Source: UBA10677 sp045654245
GTDB lineage: Bacteria; Bacillota; Clostridia; Christensenellales; Pumilibacteraceae
Assembly (NCBI GenBank): GCA_045654245.1
Contig: JAZOMX010000031.1
Span: 1 to 34,135 of the forward strand
Reading direction: 5' to 3'
Length of the DNA: 34,135 nucleotides
Under the pieces are notes generated by a model. The model was not told where the DNA came from, did not search any database, and was given only the letters and a program-made list of their open reading frames with translations. A program made the position numbers and the translations under genes. Of this stretch, positions 9,438-15,984 are shown in pieces (position 1 is the stretch's first letter; the number at the start of each line of letters is the position of its first letter).

Positions 9438-9466
9438 TTGACAAGCAATAAATAATTGCATATAAT
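9438..9466 (+). promoter_or_regulatory. Fully consensus sigma-A promoter of the membrane-protein gene at 9528
   Basis: TTGACA (9438-9443), a 17-bp spacer, TATAAT (9461-9466). Both boxes match the consensus exactly, so the promoter should be very strong unless repressed, which suits its position between two operator palindromes. Confidence 0.88.
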
Positions 9467-9506
9467 CTTATTGTAAGCAACGGTTTGTTGCTTACAATAA
9501 GATTAT
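9462..9506. repeat. Perfect 20-bp inverted repeat overlapping the -10 box and transcription start; contains operator copy 2
   Basis: The arms 9462-9481 and 9487-9506 are exact reverse complements with a five-base loop (GGTTT). The core GCAACGGTTTGTTGC (9477-9491) is the second operator palindrome. The left arm begins inside TATAAT. If transcription starts near 9473, the mRNA would begin with a stable hairpin ending seven bases before the ribosome binding site AAGGAG (9513-9518). It could be an operator, a 5' mRNA stabiliser, or both. Confidence 0.8.
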
Positions 9507-9527
9507 TTTACCAAGGAGAAATGGCAA

Positions 9528-10292
9528 ATGGAAGACAAACCCTATTTAAAGTATGCGGACAAATTTAAGAAGATAAACCTATTATCGATAATAATGCAGT
9601 GCGTAACTATCGTGATGATATTAGCGTTTTTGTTTATACCTATGTTCGTTTACGAGCGAGAGATAACCGAAGCGGATTTTGGTGGCGATTTGGAGAAGTT
9701 TCTTCAATATCTTGAAACGCTTTCGGCGGAAGAATTGTTGAGCGGAAAAGCCCCCACGATAAAGGAAAATTTTTCCATATTCGACGAACTTATGAAAAAC
9801 CTATCGGCTTTTTCAAGTAACGGAGAATACTCGTCTATGATAGGTATGTTGCTTATGCTTTTCCCGTTGTTTACCGTAATTATGGGCGTTATTTTGCTCG
9901 TTATGGCTGGTAAGCAATTATACGAAAGAATAACCGCAAATAACGATTTTGAAAGTTTTTGTATGCTTGAATACAGTTCTATAAAAAAGAGCGGAGAAGG
10001 TAGAGAGAAGAAAAGTTTTTGGAAGAGACAGAACATTTTTGCTTTCACGATGTACTACGTTATGTCGTTTATTTTTGGAAAGGTCGAAACGAAGATGTAC
10101 GGTTCTATAATAGACGTTTCGTCGTTTACGTACTGGGTAGGCGCGTCGGTATCGGGCTGGATTGTTTTAGGCGTTCTTTTGTTAGTAGCGAGTGTGGTTT
10201 TATCCGTAATGATTAAGCAGAAGAAAACTGAAGTTACCGTAGAGATAACGAAGGAAGATTTCCTTAAAAAAGAGGAAGAAAAGAGTTTGTAA
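9528..10292 (+). CDS. Four-helix membrane protein of unknown function, under Xre control
   Basis: A 254-residue protein with four predicted membrane helices: about 16-40, 103-127, 168-188 and 203-228. The loop between the first two is soluble, roughly 60 residues and acidic; the tail is charged and probably cytoplasmic. I know no family for it. The ATG at 9528 is chosen over 9521 because AAGGAG (9513-9518) lies nine bases before 9528 but only two before 9521; the frame at 9521 gives a different product. Pairing a tightly operated promoter with a small Xre regulator is typical of accessory or stress-related membrane functions, but nothing in the protein shows which. Confidence 0.75.
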   Translation: MEDKPYLKYADKFKKINLLSIIMQCVTIVMILAFLFIPMFVYEREITEADFGGDLEKFLQYLETLSAEELLSGKAPTIKENFSIFDELMKNLSAFSSNGEYSSMIGMLLMLFPLFTVIMGVILLVMAGKQLYERITANNDFESFCMLEYSSIKKSGEGREKKSFWKRQNIFAFTMYYVMSFIFGKVETKMYGSIIDVSSFTYWVGASVSGWIVLGVLLLVASVVLSVMIKQKKTEVTVEITKEDFLKKEEEKSL

Positions 10293-10317
10293 GTTTTCGT
10301 TATTTACAGCGAAAAAT

Positions 10318-10659
10318 AAAAAGGACTATCGGTTAGGCTGTTCCTATAGGGGATTTTTATCCAAAATAAAAGCATAGCACACTATACTTCACTAAAAGTG
10401 AAACGTAGTGTGCTTTTCTTATCCACAAAAAATTAAATATTATTAGTTATATTTTTAGCCTTGTGGCTAAAAGTGATATGCCGTTGGCGTGATATTTTGG
10501 CAAAGCCAAAGTTATATTAAATAAATCCTTAACTTGCCGTAAGGCAAATATAACTGCATAGCAATATAACTTGTCGTTAGACAAATATCACAAATCCGCT
10601 TGCGGATTTATTTAGTTGCCGAATCCCTTGTAGGGACTCGGCTTGATAGTCCTTTTTTT
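10318..10659. mobile_element. Non-coding chained-hairpin element (MITE-like) lying inside a split terminator hairpin
   Basis: This fills most of the 371-bp gene-free stretch after 10292. The left border AAAAAGGACTATCGGTT (10318-10334) and right border GATAGTCCTTTTTTT (10645-10659) are the two halves of the recF terminator. Between them (about 10335-10644) are many small hairpins: AGCACACTA/TAGTGTGCT (10376-10414), TTTTAGCC-TTGT-GGCTAAAA, TTTGGC-AAA-GCCAAA, TTGCC-GTAA-GGCAA, TTGTC-GTTA-GACAA and AAATCCGC-TT-GCGGATTT. Near-palindromic modules such as GTGATAT and ATATAAC separate them. Inside each end are imperfect inverted repeats (GTTCCTATAGGGGAT against GTCCCTACAAGGGAT). There is no ORF of note. 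A perfect DnaA-box match TTATCCACA (10419-10427) is probably incidental. Confidence 0.65.
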
Positions 10660-10663
10660 GTGT

Positions 10664-11581
10664 TTACTTATTTTTCTTTTTTTGTGGTAGGGCGATATTG
10701 AGAGCGCCTTGGTGGGCGACAATCGTGATTTTTTCGTGAGAGCCACCGTTTTCGCCGTCGAGCGTCCAGTCGGAAGACTCGGTAGTGATTTCGAACTTGC
10801 TTGAAGATGTGAAAGTAAGCCCCGGTAGGTGGTAGTTTCTCGTAAAGAACGCTTTTAGGATAAGCGACCATTTTTTTAGGTTTTTAGGGAAGGGAAGGAA
10901 AAGACCTTCGAGTTTGCCGTCGTCGAGAACACAACGTTTGTCGGTGAGGTGTTTCATACCTGCAATCGAGAAAGAGTTAGAAACGGCAACGAATACGAAT
11001 TCGCCCTCGAAAACCTCGTTATCTGCGACGATTTTCATTTTTTTCGTATTCTCTTTCATACGCTTTTTGCTCAAATCTTTCAAAGCGTAAGCAAGATACG
11101 CCAAGAATTTCCAACGATTTTTCTTTCTTTGGTCGGTTAGATACGACGCTTTAGTGCCAAAGCCCGTTGCCGAAACGTAGGCGAAATAGTTCTCGTTAAA
11201 CTGTCCTACGTCCACGCTTTTAATGTTATCGCTGACGGCAATTTTAGCGGATTTAAGCACTTTTTTAGAAATGCCGTGAGAGTGCGCAAAATCGTTAGCC
11301 GTACCCGTGGGGATATATCCGACCGAGATAGGCTGTGGTAGAGCCATAATTGCGCCTACGAGTTCGTTTAGCATACCGTCGCCACCGGCAACGACTATTC
11401 TATCGAAAGAAAGCCCGTCCTTTAGCACTTTCTCTTTGCCGTCGAGAGGGGCGGTGGTAGGATAAACTTCCGTTTCATAGCCAGCCTCGGAAAAAATTGC
11501 GGTAATTTTGGCTATTTTTTTGGCTATTTTACCCTTGCCAGATTTAGGATTGTAAATAAAAAGCAGTTTTTTCATACACAT
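10664..11581 (-). CDS. Diacylglycerol/lipid kinase family protein (YegS/BmrU/DgkB type)
   Basis: A soluble or membrane-associated ATP-dependent lipid kinase, probably acting on diacylglycerol or a related lipid at the inner membrane face. Motifs seen: NPKSGKG (11-17) at the start of the catalytic domain, the nucleotide-binding GGDGMLNE (66-73), and PTGTANDFA (91-99). The length of 305 is normal. Two start codons, at 11581 and 11575 (residue 3), are possible; GGAAG upstream is slightly better spaced for the second. It follows the epimerase gene on the same strand after about 100 bp and may share its promoter. Its downstream terminator is the hairpin interrupted by the element next door. Substrate is not determinable. 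Confidence 0.9.
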   Translation of the reverse strand: MCMKKLLFIYNPKSGKGKIAKKIAKITAIFSEAGYETEVYPTTAPLDGKEKVLKDGLSFDRIVVAGGDGMLNELVGAIMALPQPISVGYIPTGTANDFAHSHGISKKVLKSAKIAVSDNIKSVDVGQFNENYFAYVSATGFGTKASYLTDQRKKNRWKFLAYLAYALKDLSKKRMKENTKKMKIVADNEVFEGEFVFVAVSNSFSIAGMKHLTDKRCVLDDGKLEGLFLPFPKNLKKWSLILKAFFTRNYHLPGLTFTSSSKFEITTESSDWTLDGENGGSHEKITIVAHQGALNIALPQKKKNK

Positions 11582-11682
11582 TTTTCTTCCGTGAAAAATT
11601 ATTTTCGTAGTACCGTTGAATAAAAGGTTACCGTTTCCATAGTCCTTTTAAAATGTTCGTCGATATACTTAAAATCCATACG

Positions 11683-12348
11683 CTACTTTCCAAGCGCTTT
11701 TCTCATAGAGGCGATATTGTTTTCCATACTGTCGCTACAGCCGAACACGGACGCCGTACCCGCTACGAAGATATCCGCTCCTGCATTTTTCATTTTAATA
11801 GCGTTTTCGTTGCTTACGTTACCGTCAACTTCGATTTGAGTAGCAAGGTTTTTCTCGTCGATTATTTTTCTAAGACGCGCGATTTTGTCTAGACACGACG
11901 GAATCATTTTTTGTCCTGCAAATCCGGGGTTTACCGTCATAACTAAAACGCCGTCAAGTTCGGGTAAGATTTCCTCGATTGCGCACAGCGGAGTGGAGGG
12001 GCAAAGAGCGACGAACGCTTTTGCGCCCTTTTGCTTGATTGTGGTAACTAGGCGTTGAGCGTGCGCCGTAGTCTCTATATGAAAGGAAACGATATCCCCT
12101 TCCTTGATGTCAAAGTAGTCGATTTTTTGCTCGGGGTTAGTTACCATAAGGTGAATATCTAGAGGAATATTCGTGCCTGCGTGGAGACGCTTAACGAAAT
12201 CCGAACCAAGCGCGTAGTTGGGAACGAACTGACCGTCCATAATATCAATATGAAGGTACTCTATTCCCGTTTTTTCGAAAACCGAAACGGTTTCACTAAT
12301 ATTAAAAATATCAACGCACATCATAGAGGGCGCAATCTTATATTTCAT
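11683..12348 (-). CDS. Ribulose-phosphate 3-epimerase family protein, possibly AlsE-type (allulose-6-phosphate 3-epimerase)
   Basis: A TIM-barrel metal-dependent sugar-phosphate epimerase. Conserved metal and catalytic positions are visible: H33 and D35 in HIDIMDG, H66 in DIHLMV, and the Asp of EVDGNVS near residue 173; the phosphate-binding VNPGFAGQ and FVAGTASVF are also present. The N-terminus reads APSMMCVD rather than the APSILSADF usual for housekeeping Rpe. That Met-Cys pattern resembles allulose-6-phosphate 3-epimerase AlsE, so I leave the symbol empty. It has its own promoter (12374-12402) and AAGGAG before the ATG. A pentose-phosphate Rpe role remains possible. Confidence 0.88.
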   Translation of the reverse strand: MKYKIAPSMMCVDIFNISETVSVFEKTGIEYLHIDIMDGQFVPNYALGSDFVKRLHAGTNIPLDIHLMVTNPEQKIDYFDIKEGDIVSFHIETTAHAQRLVTTIKQKGAKAFVALCPSTPLCAIEEILPELDGVLVMTVNPGFAGQKMIPSCLDKIARLRKIIDEKNLATQIEVDGNVSNENAIKMKNAGADIFVAGTASVFGCSDSMENNIASMRKALGK

Positions 12349-12373
12349 AATTGGCTCCTTAACCTTTTTTTTA

Positions 12374-12402
12374 ATTATAAAACAATAAAAAGTAATTGTA
12401 AA
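12374..12402 (-). promoter_or_regulatory. Promoter of the epimerase gene
   Basis: On the minus strand TTTACA (12397-12402), a 17-bp spacer and TATAAT (12374-12379). Its -35 box lies three bases from the -35 box of the rightward promoter. Confidence 0.75.
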
Positions 12403-12405
12403 GCG

Positions 12406-12434
12406 TTTACTACTCGAAAAAGGGGCAATAATAT
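12406..12434 (+). promoter_or_regulatory. Promoter of the ABC-ATPase-like gene
   Basis: TTTACT (12406-12411), a 17-bp spacer, TAATAT (12429-12434). It is back to back with the epimerase promoter, so the two polymerase sites would overlap. AAGGAG lies at 12447-12452, before the ATG at 12458. Confidence 0.55.
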
Positions 12435-12457
12435 AAAGGAAAGAAAAGGAGAAGAGT

Positions 12458-13081
12458 ATGATTATAACTTATTGTTTGGGAGATATTTTGGCAAAACGCT
12501 CCGCTTTTACTCTCGAGGGCGAAAAAGAGGACGCTTTATACCTTGATAATTGCGAGGTTGTCGGCGCGCCAAAAGGGGAGCGAGGCACGGTGTTCGGCAT
12601 AGGCGAAAACCCGTACGGGAATATGACGGTAGAAGAATTTATTCGGTACGAGAGCGGAAAAAAAGCGAGCGAAGTGGTACGACTTTGTAAAATATTCGGC
12701 GTTAAACTTTCGCTAAACAAAAAGATTAAACGGTTAAATCCGCTGTCTCTTCGCGCGGTGTTTCTCGTTTCGGGATTTACGCCCAAAACGGAAACGCTTT
12801 ATATCAACCTCGATTCGCTTTTGCCCACGCCGAAAAACAAAAAATTAGTAAGCAAACTATTAAATCCGTTAAGTAGGTATTTTAAGATTTTCGTTGCGGT
12901 GTCGGACAGCCGATTTATTCCAAGGACGGGTAAAATTCGCAGGTATGACGAGAGCGGAAAATATTGTGAGATTGCGCTTGGAAAATATATCATTGAAAGA
13001 GCGAAGAAGAAAGATTTTTACTCTCTCGCAGGCGAGAATTGTGATAGTTTGCTTAAAAAAGCGACCTTAGCCCGTTACTGA
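12458..13081 (+). CDS. ABC-ATPase-like protein lacking Walker A (putative pseudo-ATPase)
   Basis: A 207-residue soluble protein of no named family. Its middle follows the order of an ABC transporter nucleotide-binding domain. GIGENPYGNMTVEEFIRY (48-64) resembles the Q-loop region YLPENPxxxxMTVEEYLRF. IKRLNPLSLRAVFLVSGF (90-107) sits where the LSGGMKQR-type signature and its helix would be. TLYINLDSLLPTPKNKKLV (113-131) resembles Walker B plus D-loop. IFVAVSDSRFI (144-154) lies at the H-loop, with the His absent. No GxxGxGKS/T Walker A is found in the N-terminal 47 residues, and the Glu after Walker B is replaced by Ser. It should not hydrolyse ATP in the usual way; a regulatory or scaffold role is possible. 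The resemblance is by eye. Confidence 0.5.
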   Translation: MIITYCLGDILAKRSAFTLEGEKEDALYLDNCEVVGAPKGERGTVFGIGENPYGNMTVEEFIRYESGKKASEVVRLCKIFGVKLSLNKKIKRLNPLSLRAVFLVSGFTPKTETLYINLDSLLPTPKNKKLVSKLLNPLSRYFKIFVAVSDSRFIPRTGKIRRYDESGKYCEIALGKYIIERAKKKDFYSLAGENCDSLLKKATLARY

Positions 13082-13082
13082 C

Positions 13083-13111
13083 TTGACTAAAACGACGGAA
13101 TAGCGTATATT
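13083..13111 (+). promoter_or_regulatory. Promoter of the SHOCT membrane-protein gene
   Basis: TTGACT (13083-13088), a 17-bp spacer, TATATT (13106-13111), followed by TAGGAGAG (13148-13155) before the ATG at 13160. It directly follows the stop of the upstream gene, giving the membrane protein its own transcript. Confidence 0.8.
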
Positions 13112-13159
13112 ATTATATAGGTGCGCTTTTTGCGTAACCAAAGAGGCTAGGAGAGTACA

Positions 13160-13873
13160 ATGAGCGAAAGAAGTAGAAGTTTAGAAATAGCGTCTTGCGT
13201 AATAGCAATCGTAGTCGGTTCGCTATTTATTTTTATGGGAATTTCCTCGATTATCACCGTTTCGTCGTCGGAGTTTACCGCTTTGATTGAGGATATGCAT
13301 ATCGAGTTTATGGATATGGGTGTGCAAATCGAGTACGCCGATTTTATGAGTATGTTCAAAACGATAATGTACCTAATTATCGCCGTGTATTTTATCGGTG
13401 GCGTAACCCTCGTAGTTTTACCCTCGTTTATCTTAAAGCGAGTTAAAAACGCCGTAACTATGCGCAAACTCCGCAAAGCCCATACAATCGTAACGGGCGT
13501 TGGTATGTTTTTAATGTTCTTTGGTGGACTAGGCGCTGATATCATTTCCTTTATTGCGCTAGGAGGACTGGTGGCGTCGTTTATACTAGAAAATGCGTTC
13601 TTAAAGAAAAACAGAGCAAAGAGAGTTATTTACATTACTCCTGCGCCTCCCGTTGACCCTTTTACTTCCACGCCGAGCGGAATGCCTGATATTTTCTCGT
13701 CCGCTACAAAACAAAACGGAATGCCCGATATCTTTGGCGACGGCGCGGAAAAGTCGGACACGCTCGACGAAAAGATAGCCGACCTCAAAAAATTAAAGGA
13801 GCAAGGCGTGATTGACGAAGAGCAATACGCTAGAGCGGTAGAGAAAATTATTACCGAGGAAAGCAAAAAGTAA
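13160..13873 (+). CDS. Membrane protein with C-terminal SHOCT domain
   Basis: A 237-residue protein. Membrane helices are predicted at about 9-33, 69-93 and 109-147 (the last long enough for two passes). A proline- and serine-rich linker with two copies of GMPDIF follows (about 174-194). The last 36 residues, running LDEKIADLKKLKEQGVIDEEQY and on, match the short C-terminal (SHOCT) helical hairpin found at the ends of many bacterial membrane proteins, thought to be an oligomerisation or interaction module. The specific role is unknown. It has its own promoter and is followed by a terminator, so it appears monocistronic. Confidence 0.8.
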   Translation: MSERSRSLEIASCVIAIVVGSLFIFMGISSIITVSSSEFTALIEDMHIEFMDMGVQIEYADFMSMFKTIMYLIIAVYFIGGVTLVVLPSFILKRVKNAVTMRKLRKAHTIVTGVGMFLMFFGGLGADIISFIALGGLVASFILENAFLKKNRAKRVIYITPAPPVDPFTSTPSGMPDIFSSATKQNGMPDIFGDGAEKSDTLDEKIADLKKLKEQGVIDEEQYARAVEKIITEESKK

Positions 13874-13879
13874 AAAAGA

Positions 13880-13910
13880 AAAAGCCCAAGTTTTATCTTG
13901 GGCTTTTATT
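13880..13910. terminator. Terminator between the SHOCT gene and the AraC gene
   Basis: AAAAGCCCAAG (13880-13890), loop TTTTAT, CTTGGGCTTTT (13897-13907), with A-rich and T-rich flanks on opposite sides, so it probably serves both convergent genes. Confidence 0.9.
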
Positions 13911-13946
13911 GTTGAAATCGCTAAATATTTATAATCGGTACGATAA

Positions 13947-14738
13947 TTAAAGACCTAGGTAAGTTTTAGGTTTTTTCTCATAGACTTTGTTGAAGTATCT
14001 ATAAAAAGTGGTAAGGCTATCAAATCCGCACTCGAAAGCGAGTTCGGCTACCGAGCGAGTTTCGTCTTCTTTAGACAGCGTGATAAAGTGCTGAAGACGA
14101 ACGAGGTTTATATAGTTATTGATATTCTCGCCGATATACTTATTGAAAAGACGCGAGAAGTAATATTTGTTATATCCAAACGCCTCGCTTAAAGTGTCGA
14201 GGTCGATAGGTTTTTTGTAGTTCTTGTCGATATAAGAAAGCACATTGACTAGGAAGTCGATACTGTTCGTTTTTTCGAACGGAACGGACGGGTAATGGTC
14301 GAAAAGATTACCGAGGATTACATTTAAATAACCTTTTTTGACGAGAGAGGGCATCTTTTTCCTTTCGAGGAAAAGTTTGCGAAATATAGGGGAAAGAACT
14401 TCGCGGTTAAATTCTTTGTCGGTAAGAAGTTCGGGAAGTGACGAGTGCTGAAATTCGGCGTCGAAGTCGTTGCCGTAGTTGTAAGGAATTATGATATACA
14501 ACTTGCGGTAAGGCGAAATAGGCTTAAAAGCGTGGCGATAGTAGTTGTGTACGAAAACGATATCGTCGGGCTCGGCAATGAAAGTCTTATCCCCCACGGT
14601 ACACTCCATTTGTCCACTCATAAGATAGAGTATTTCTACGCTACGGTGAAAGTGGAGCGCGCAATTAGTGCTGTCTCCTGCGTTAATAGTAAGGAAGTTT
14701 TCTTTGTCGTGGATATATTCATATCTAATGTTATCCAT
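13947..14738 (-). CDS. AraC-family transcriptional regulator
   Basis: A 263-residue sugar-responsive type regulator. The N-terminal half is a cupin sensor domain: HFHRSVEILYLMSGQMECTV at about 29-48 and PDDIVFVHNYYRHAFKP at about 57-73. The C-terminal 100 residues form the double helix-turn-helix of AraC/XylS proteins (IDLDTLSEAFGYNKYYFSRLF, then SVAELAFECGFDSLTTFYRYF). It is transcribed away from the sugar cluster at 14900, and the shared 161-bp region carries repeated TATCAATATTTG-like sites. It is therefore very probably the local regulator, most likely an activator since no good -10/-35 pair precedes the cluster. Confidence 0.95.
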   Translation of the reverse strand: MDNIRYEYIHDKENFLTINAGDSTNCALHFHRSVEILYLMSGQMECTVGDKTFIAEPDDIVFVHNYYRHAFKPISPYRKLYIIIPYNYGNDFDAEFQHSSLPELLTDKEFNREVLSPIFRKLFLERKKMPSLVKKGYLNVILGNLFDHYPSVPFEKTNSIDFLVNVLSYIDKNYKKPIDLDTLSEAFGYNKYYFSRLFNKYIGENINNYINLVRLQHFITLSKEDETRSVAELAFECGFDSLTTFYRYFNKVYEKKPKTYLGL

Positions 14739-14758
14739 AGTTCAAACCTCAAAAGATG

Positions 14759-14826
14759 TCAATATTTGAAAACATTTTATTTAGTATTGATAGGATATTA
14801 TCAATATTTGGTGTTATTATATCAAT
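14759..14826. promoter_or_regulatory. Repeated TCAATATTTG sites, candidate AraC-regulator binding region
   Basis: TCAATATTTG occurs at 14759-14768 and 14801-14810, exactly 42 bp apart (four helical turns), on the same strand, as expected for direct-repeat AraC half-sites. TATTGATA (14785-14792) and TATCAATA (14799-14806) form a perfect 8-bp inverted repeat with a 6-bp spacer. A third TATCAATG lies at 14819-14826. Confidence 0.6.
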
Positions 14827-14899
14827 GTAGAAGTATAGTTGTCAACTCATTTGCGAGTAGTAGGAATAAAATTAACGACAAAAGGAAGGAAACTAGATT

Positions 14900-15970
14900 A
14901 TGAAAATGGCAATTATAGGTTACGGCGGTATGGGTAACAATCATAAAAAGTATATTATCCAGCGCCTTAACGACAGCGATTATCCAGAAAAGTTAGACCT
15001 AGTAGGCGTGTACGATATTTCTCCCGAGAGAAAGGAGTTTGCATCTTCGCTCGGACTTAATAATTTCTCTTCGGCGGAAGAGATTTGGGCGGATAAAGAT
15101 ATTAAAATCGTTTTGGTGGCAACGCCCAACGATTTACATCTTCCGTACGTTAAAAAAGCGGTAGAAGAGGGCAAAAACGTAATCGTTGAAAAGCCTGCGG
15201 GACTATCGAGCGAAGAGGTTGAGAAAATGTATGAGTGCGCCAAAAAAGCGGGCGTTGTATTTTCTCCTCACCAAAACCGTCGCTGGGACGACGATTATCT
15301 TACCGTAAGAAAGATTTTCCAAGAGCAAACGGTAGGAAAAGTTTATCGCATAGAATCGCGCGTTATGGGTAGCAACGGTATTCCGGGCGCGTGGAGAAAG
15401 AATAAAGAGCAAGGCGGAGGAATGATGCTCGACTGGGGCGTTCATCTTATCGACCAAATGCTACAATTTATTCCGGGGAAAATAACCTCGATTTACTGCA
15501 CCTACTCGTTTGAGGCAGGCGAGAAAGTGGACGACGGGTTTGACCTAGAAGTTACTTTCGATAGCGGAGTGGTTTACCGAGTAGTGGTAGATACGAACTC
15601 GTTTATTGAACTTCCTCGTTGGCAAGTTTACGGCGTTGACGGAACGGCGACTATTACCAACTGGCGTAGAGACCAAGTAGAAGGCAAAGTAATTCGTTGC
15701 GTACAGCGTTACGACGACAAACTCGAAGGCGTAAACGCAGGAAACGGTTTTACCAAGACTATGGCGTCGAGAAGAGCGGAAACGGTAGAAGAACTACCTC
15801 TCGATATAGTAAGAGGAGATAAGAACGCGTTTTACCGCAACTTTATGGATGCGGTAATAAACGGAGAGCAAACGATTGTTCGCCGTGACGAAGTTTTAAG
15901 AGTATTCAAAGTGATGGAACTAGCGGAACAGTCGGCTAGAACCAAAACGGTAATAAAAGAAATATTTTGA
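14900..15970 (+). CDS. Gfo/Idh/MocA-family NAD(P)-dependent sugar oxidoreductase (1)
   Basis: Oxidises or reduces a sugar, sugar acid or cyclitol hydroxyl using NAD(P). The N-terminal Rossmann fold shows GYGGMGNNH (7-15), the family EKP motif is VEKPAG (96-101), and the C-terminal domain carries GGGMMLDWGVHLIDQ near 174-188, whose His is usually catalytic. The length of 356 is typical. AAGGAAGG lies nine bases before the ATG at 14900; Met3 is an alternative. First gene of the cluster driven from the AraC-controlled region; the next gene starts 14 bp after its stop. The substrate is unknown. With the neighbours, a 3-keto-sugar reaction is a reasonable hypothesis. Confidence 0.93.
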   Translation: MKMAIIGYGGMGNNHKKYIIQRLNDSDYPEKLDLVGVYDISPERKEFASSLGLNNFSSAEEIWADKDIKIVLVATPNDLHLPYVKKAVEEGKNVIVEKPAGLSSEEVEKMYECAKKAGVVFSPHQNRRWDDDYLTVRKIFQEQTVGKVYRIESRVMGSNGIPGAWRKNKEQGGGMMLDWGVHLIDQMLQFIPGKITSIYCTYSFEAGEKVDDGFDLEVTFDSGVVYRVVVDTNSFIELPRWQVYGVDGTATITNWRRDQVEGKVIRCVQRYDDKLEGVNAGNGFTKTMASRRAETVEELPLDIVRGDKNAFYRNFMDAVINGEQTIVRRDEVLRVFKVMELAEQSARTKTVIKEIF

Positions 15971-15984
15971 TAAGGAGAAAAAAG

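Noticed and set aside
10019..10216. Small plus-strand frame inside the membrane-protein gene at 9528
   Set aside because: It is an out-of-frame shadow with no initiation signals, inside a well-supported gene.
10419..10427. Perfect DnaA box TTATCCACA, with a near match at 10358-10366, downstream of recF: possible replication origin
   Set aside because: Only one perfect and one near box were seen, with no AT-rich unwinding tract typical of oriC and no dnaA or dnaN. They lie within a repeated-looking element, so coincidence is more likely.
10440..10640. Serial hairpins as a CRISPR array
   Set aside because: The stems differ in sequence and the spacers are short and similar to each other, the opposite of CRISPR repeat/spacer structure; no cas genes are present.
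15967..15984. TTG start giving a longer first TIM-barrel protein
   Set aside because: It would overlap the previous stop and translate through the AAGGAG site; ATG at 15985 is correctly spaced and restores the normal family N-terminus.
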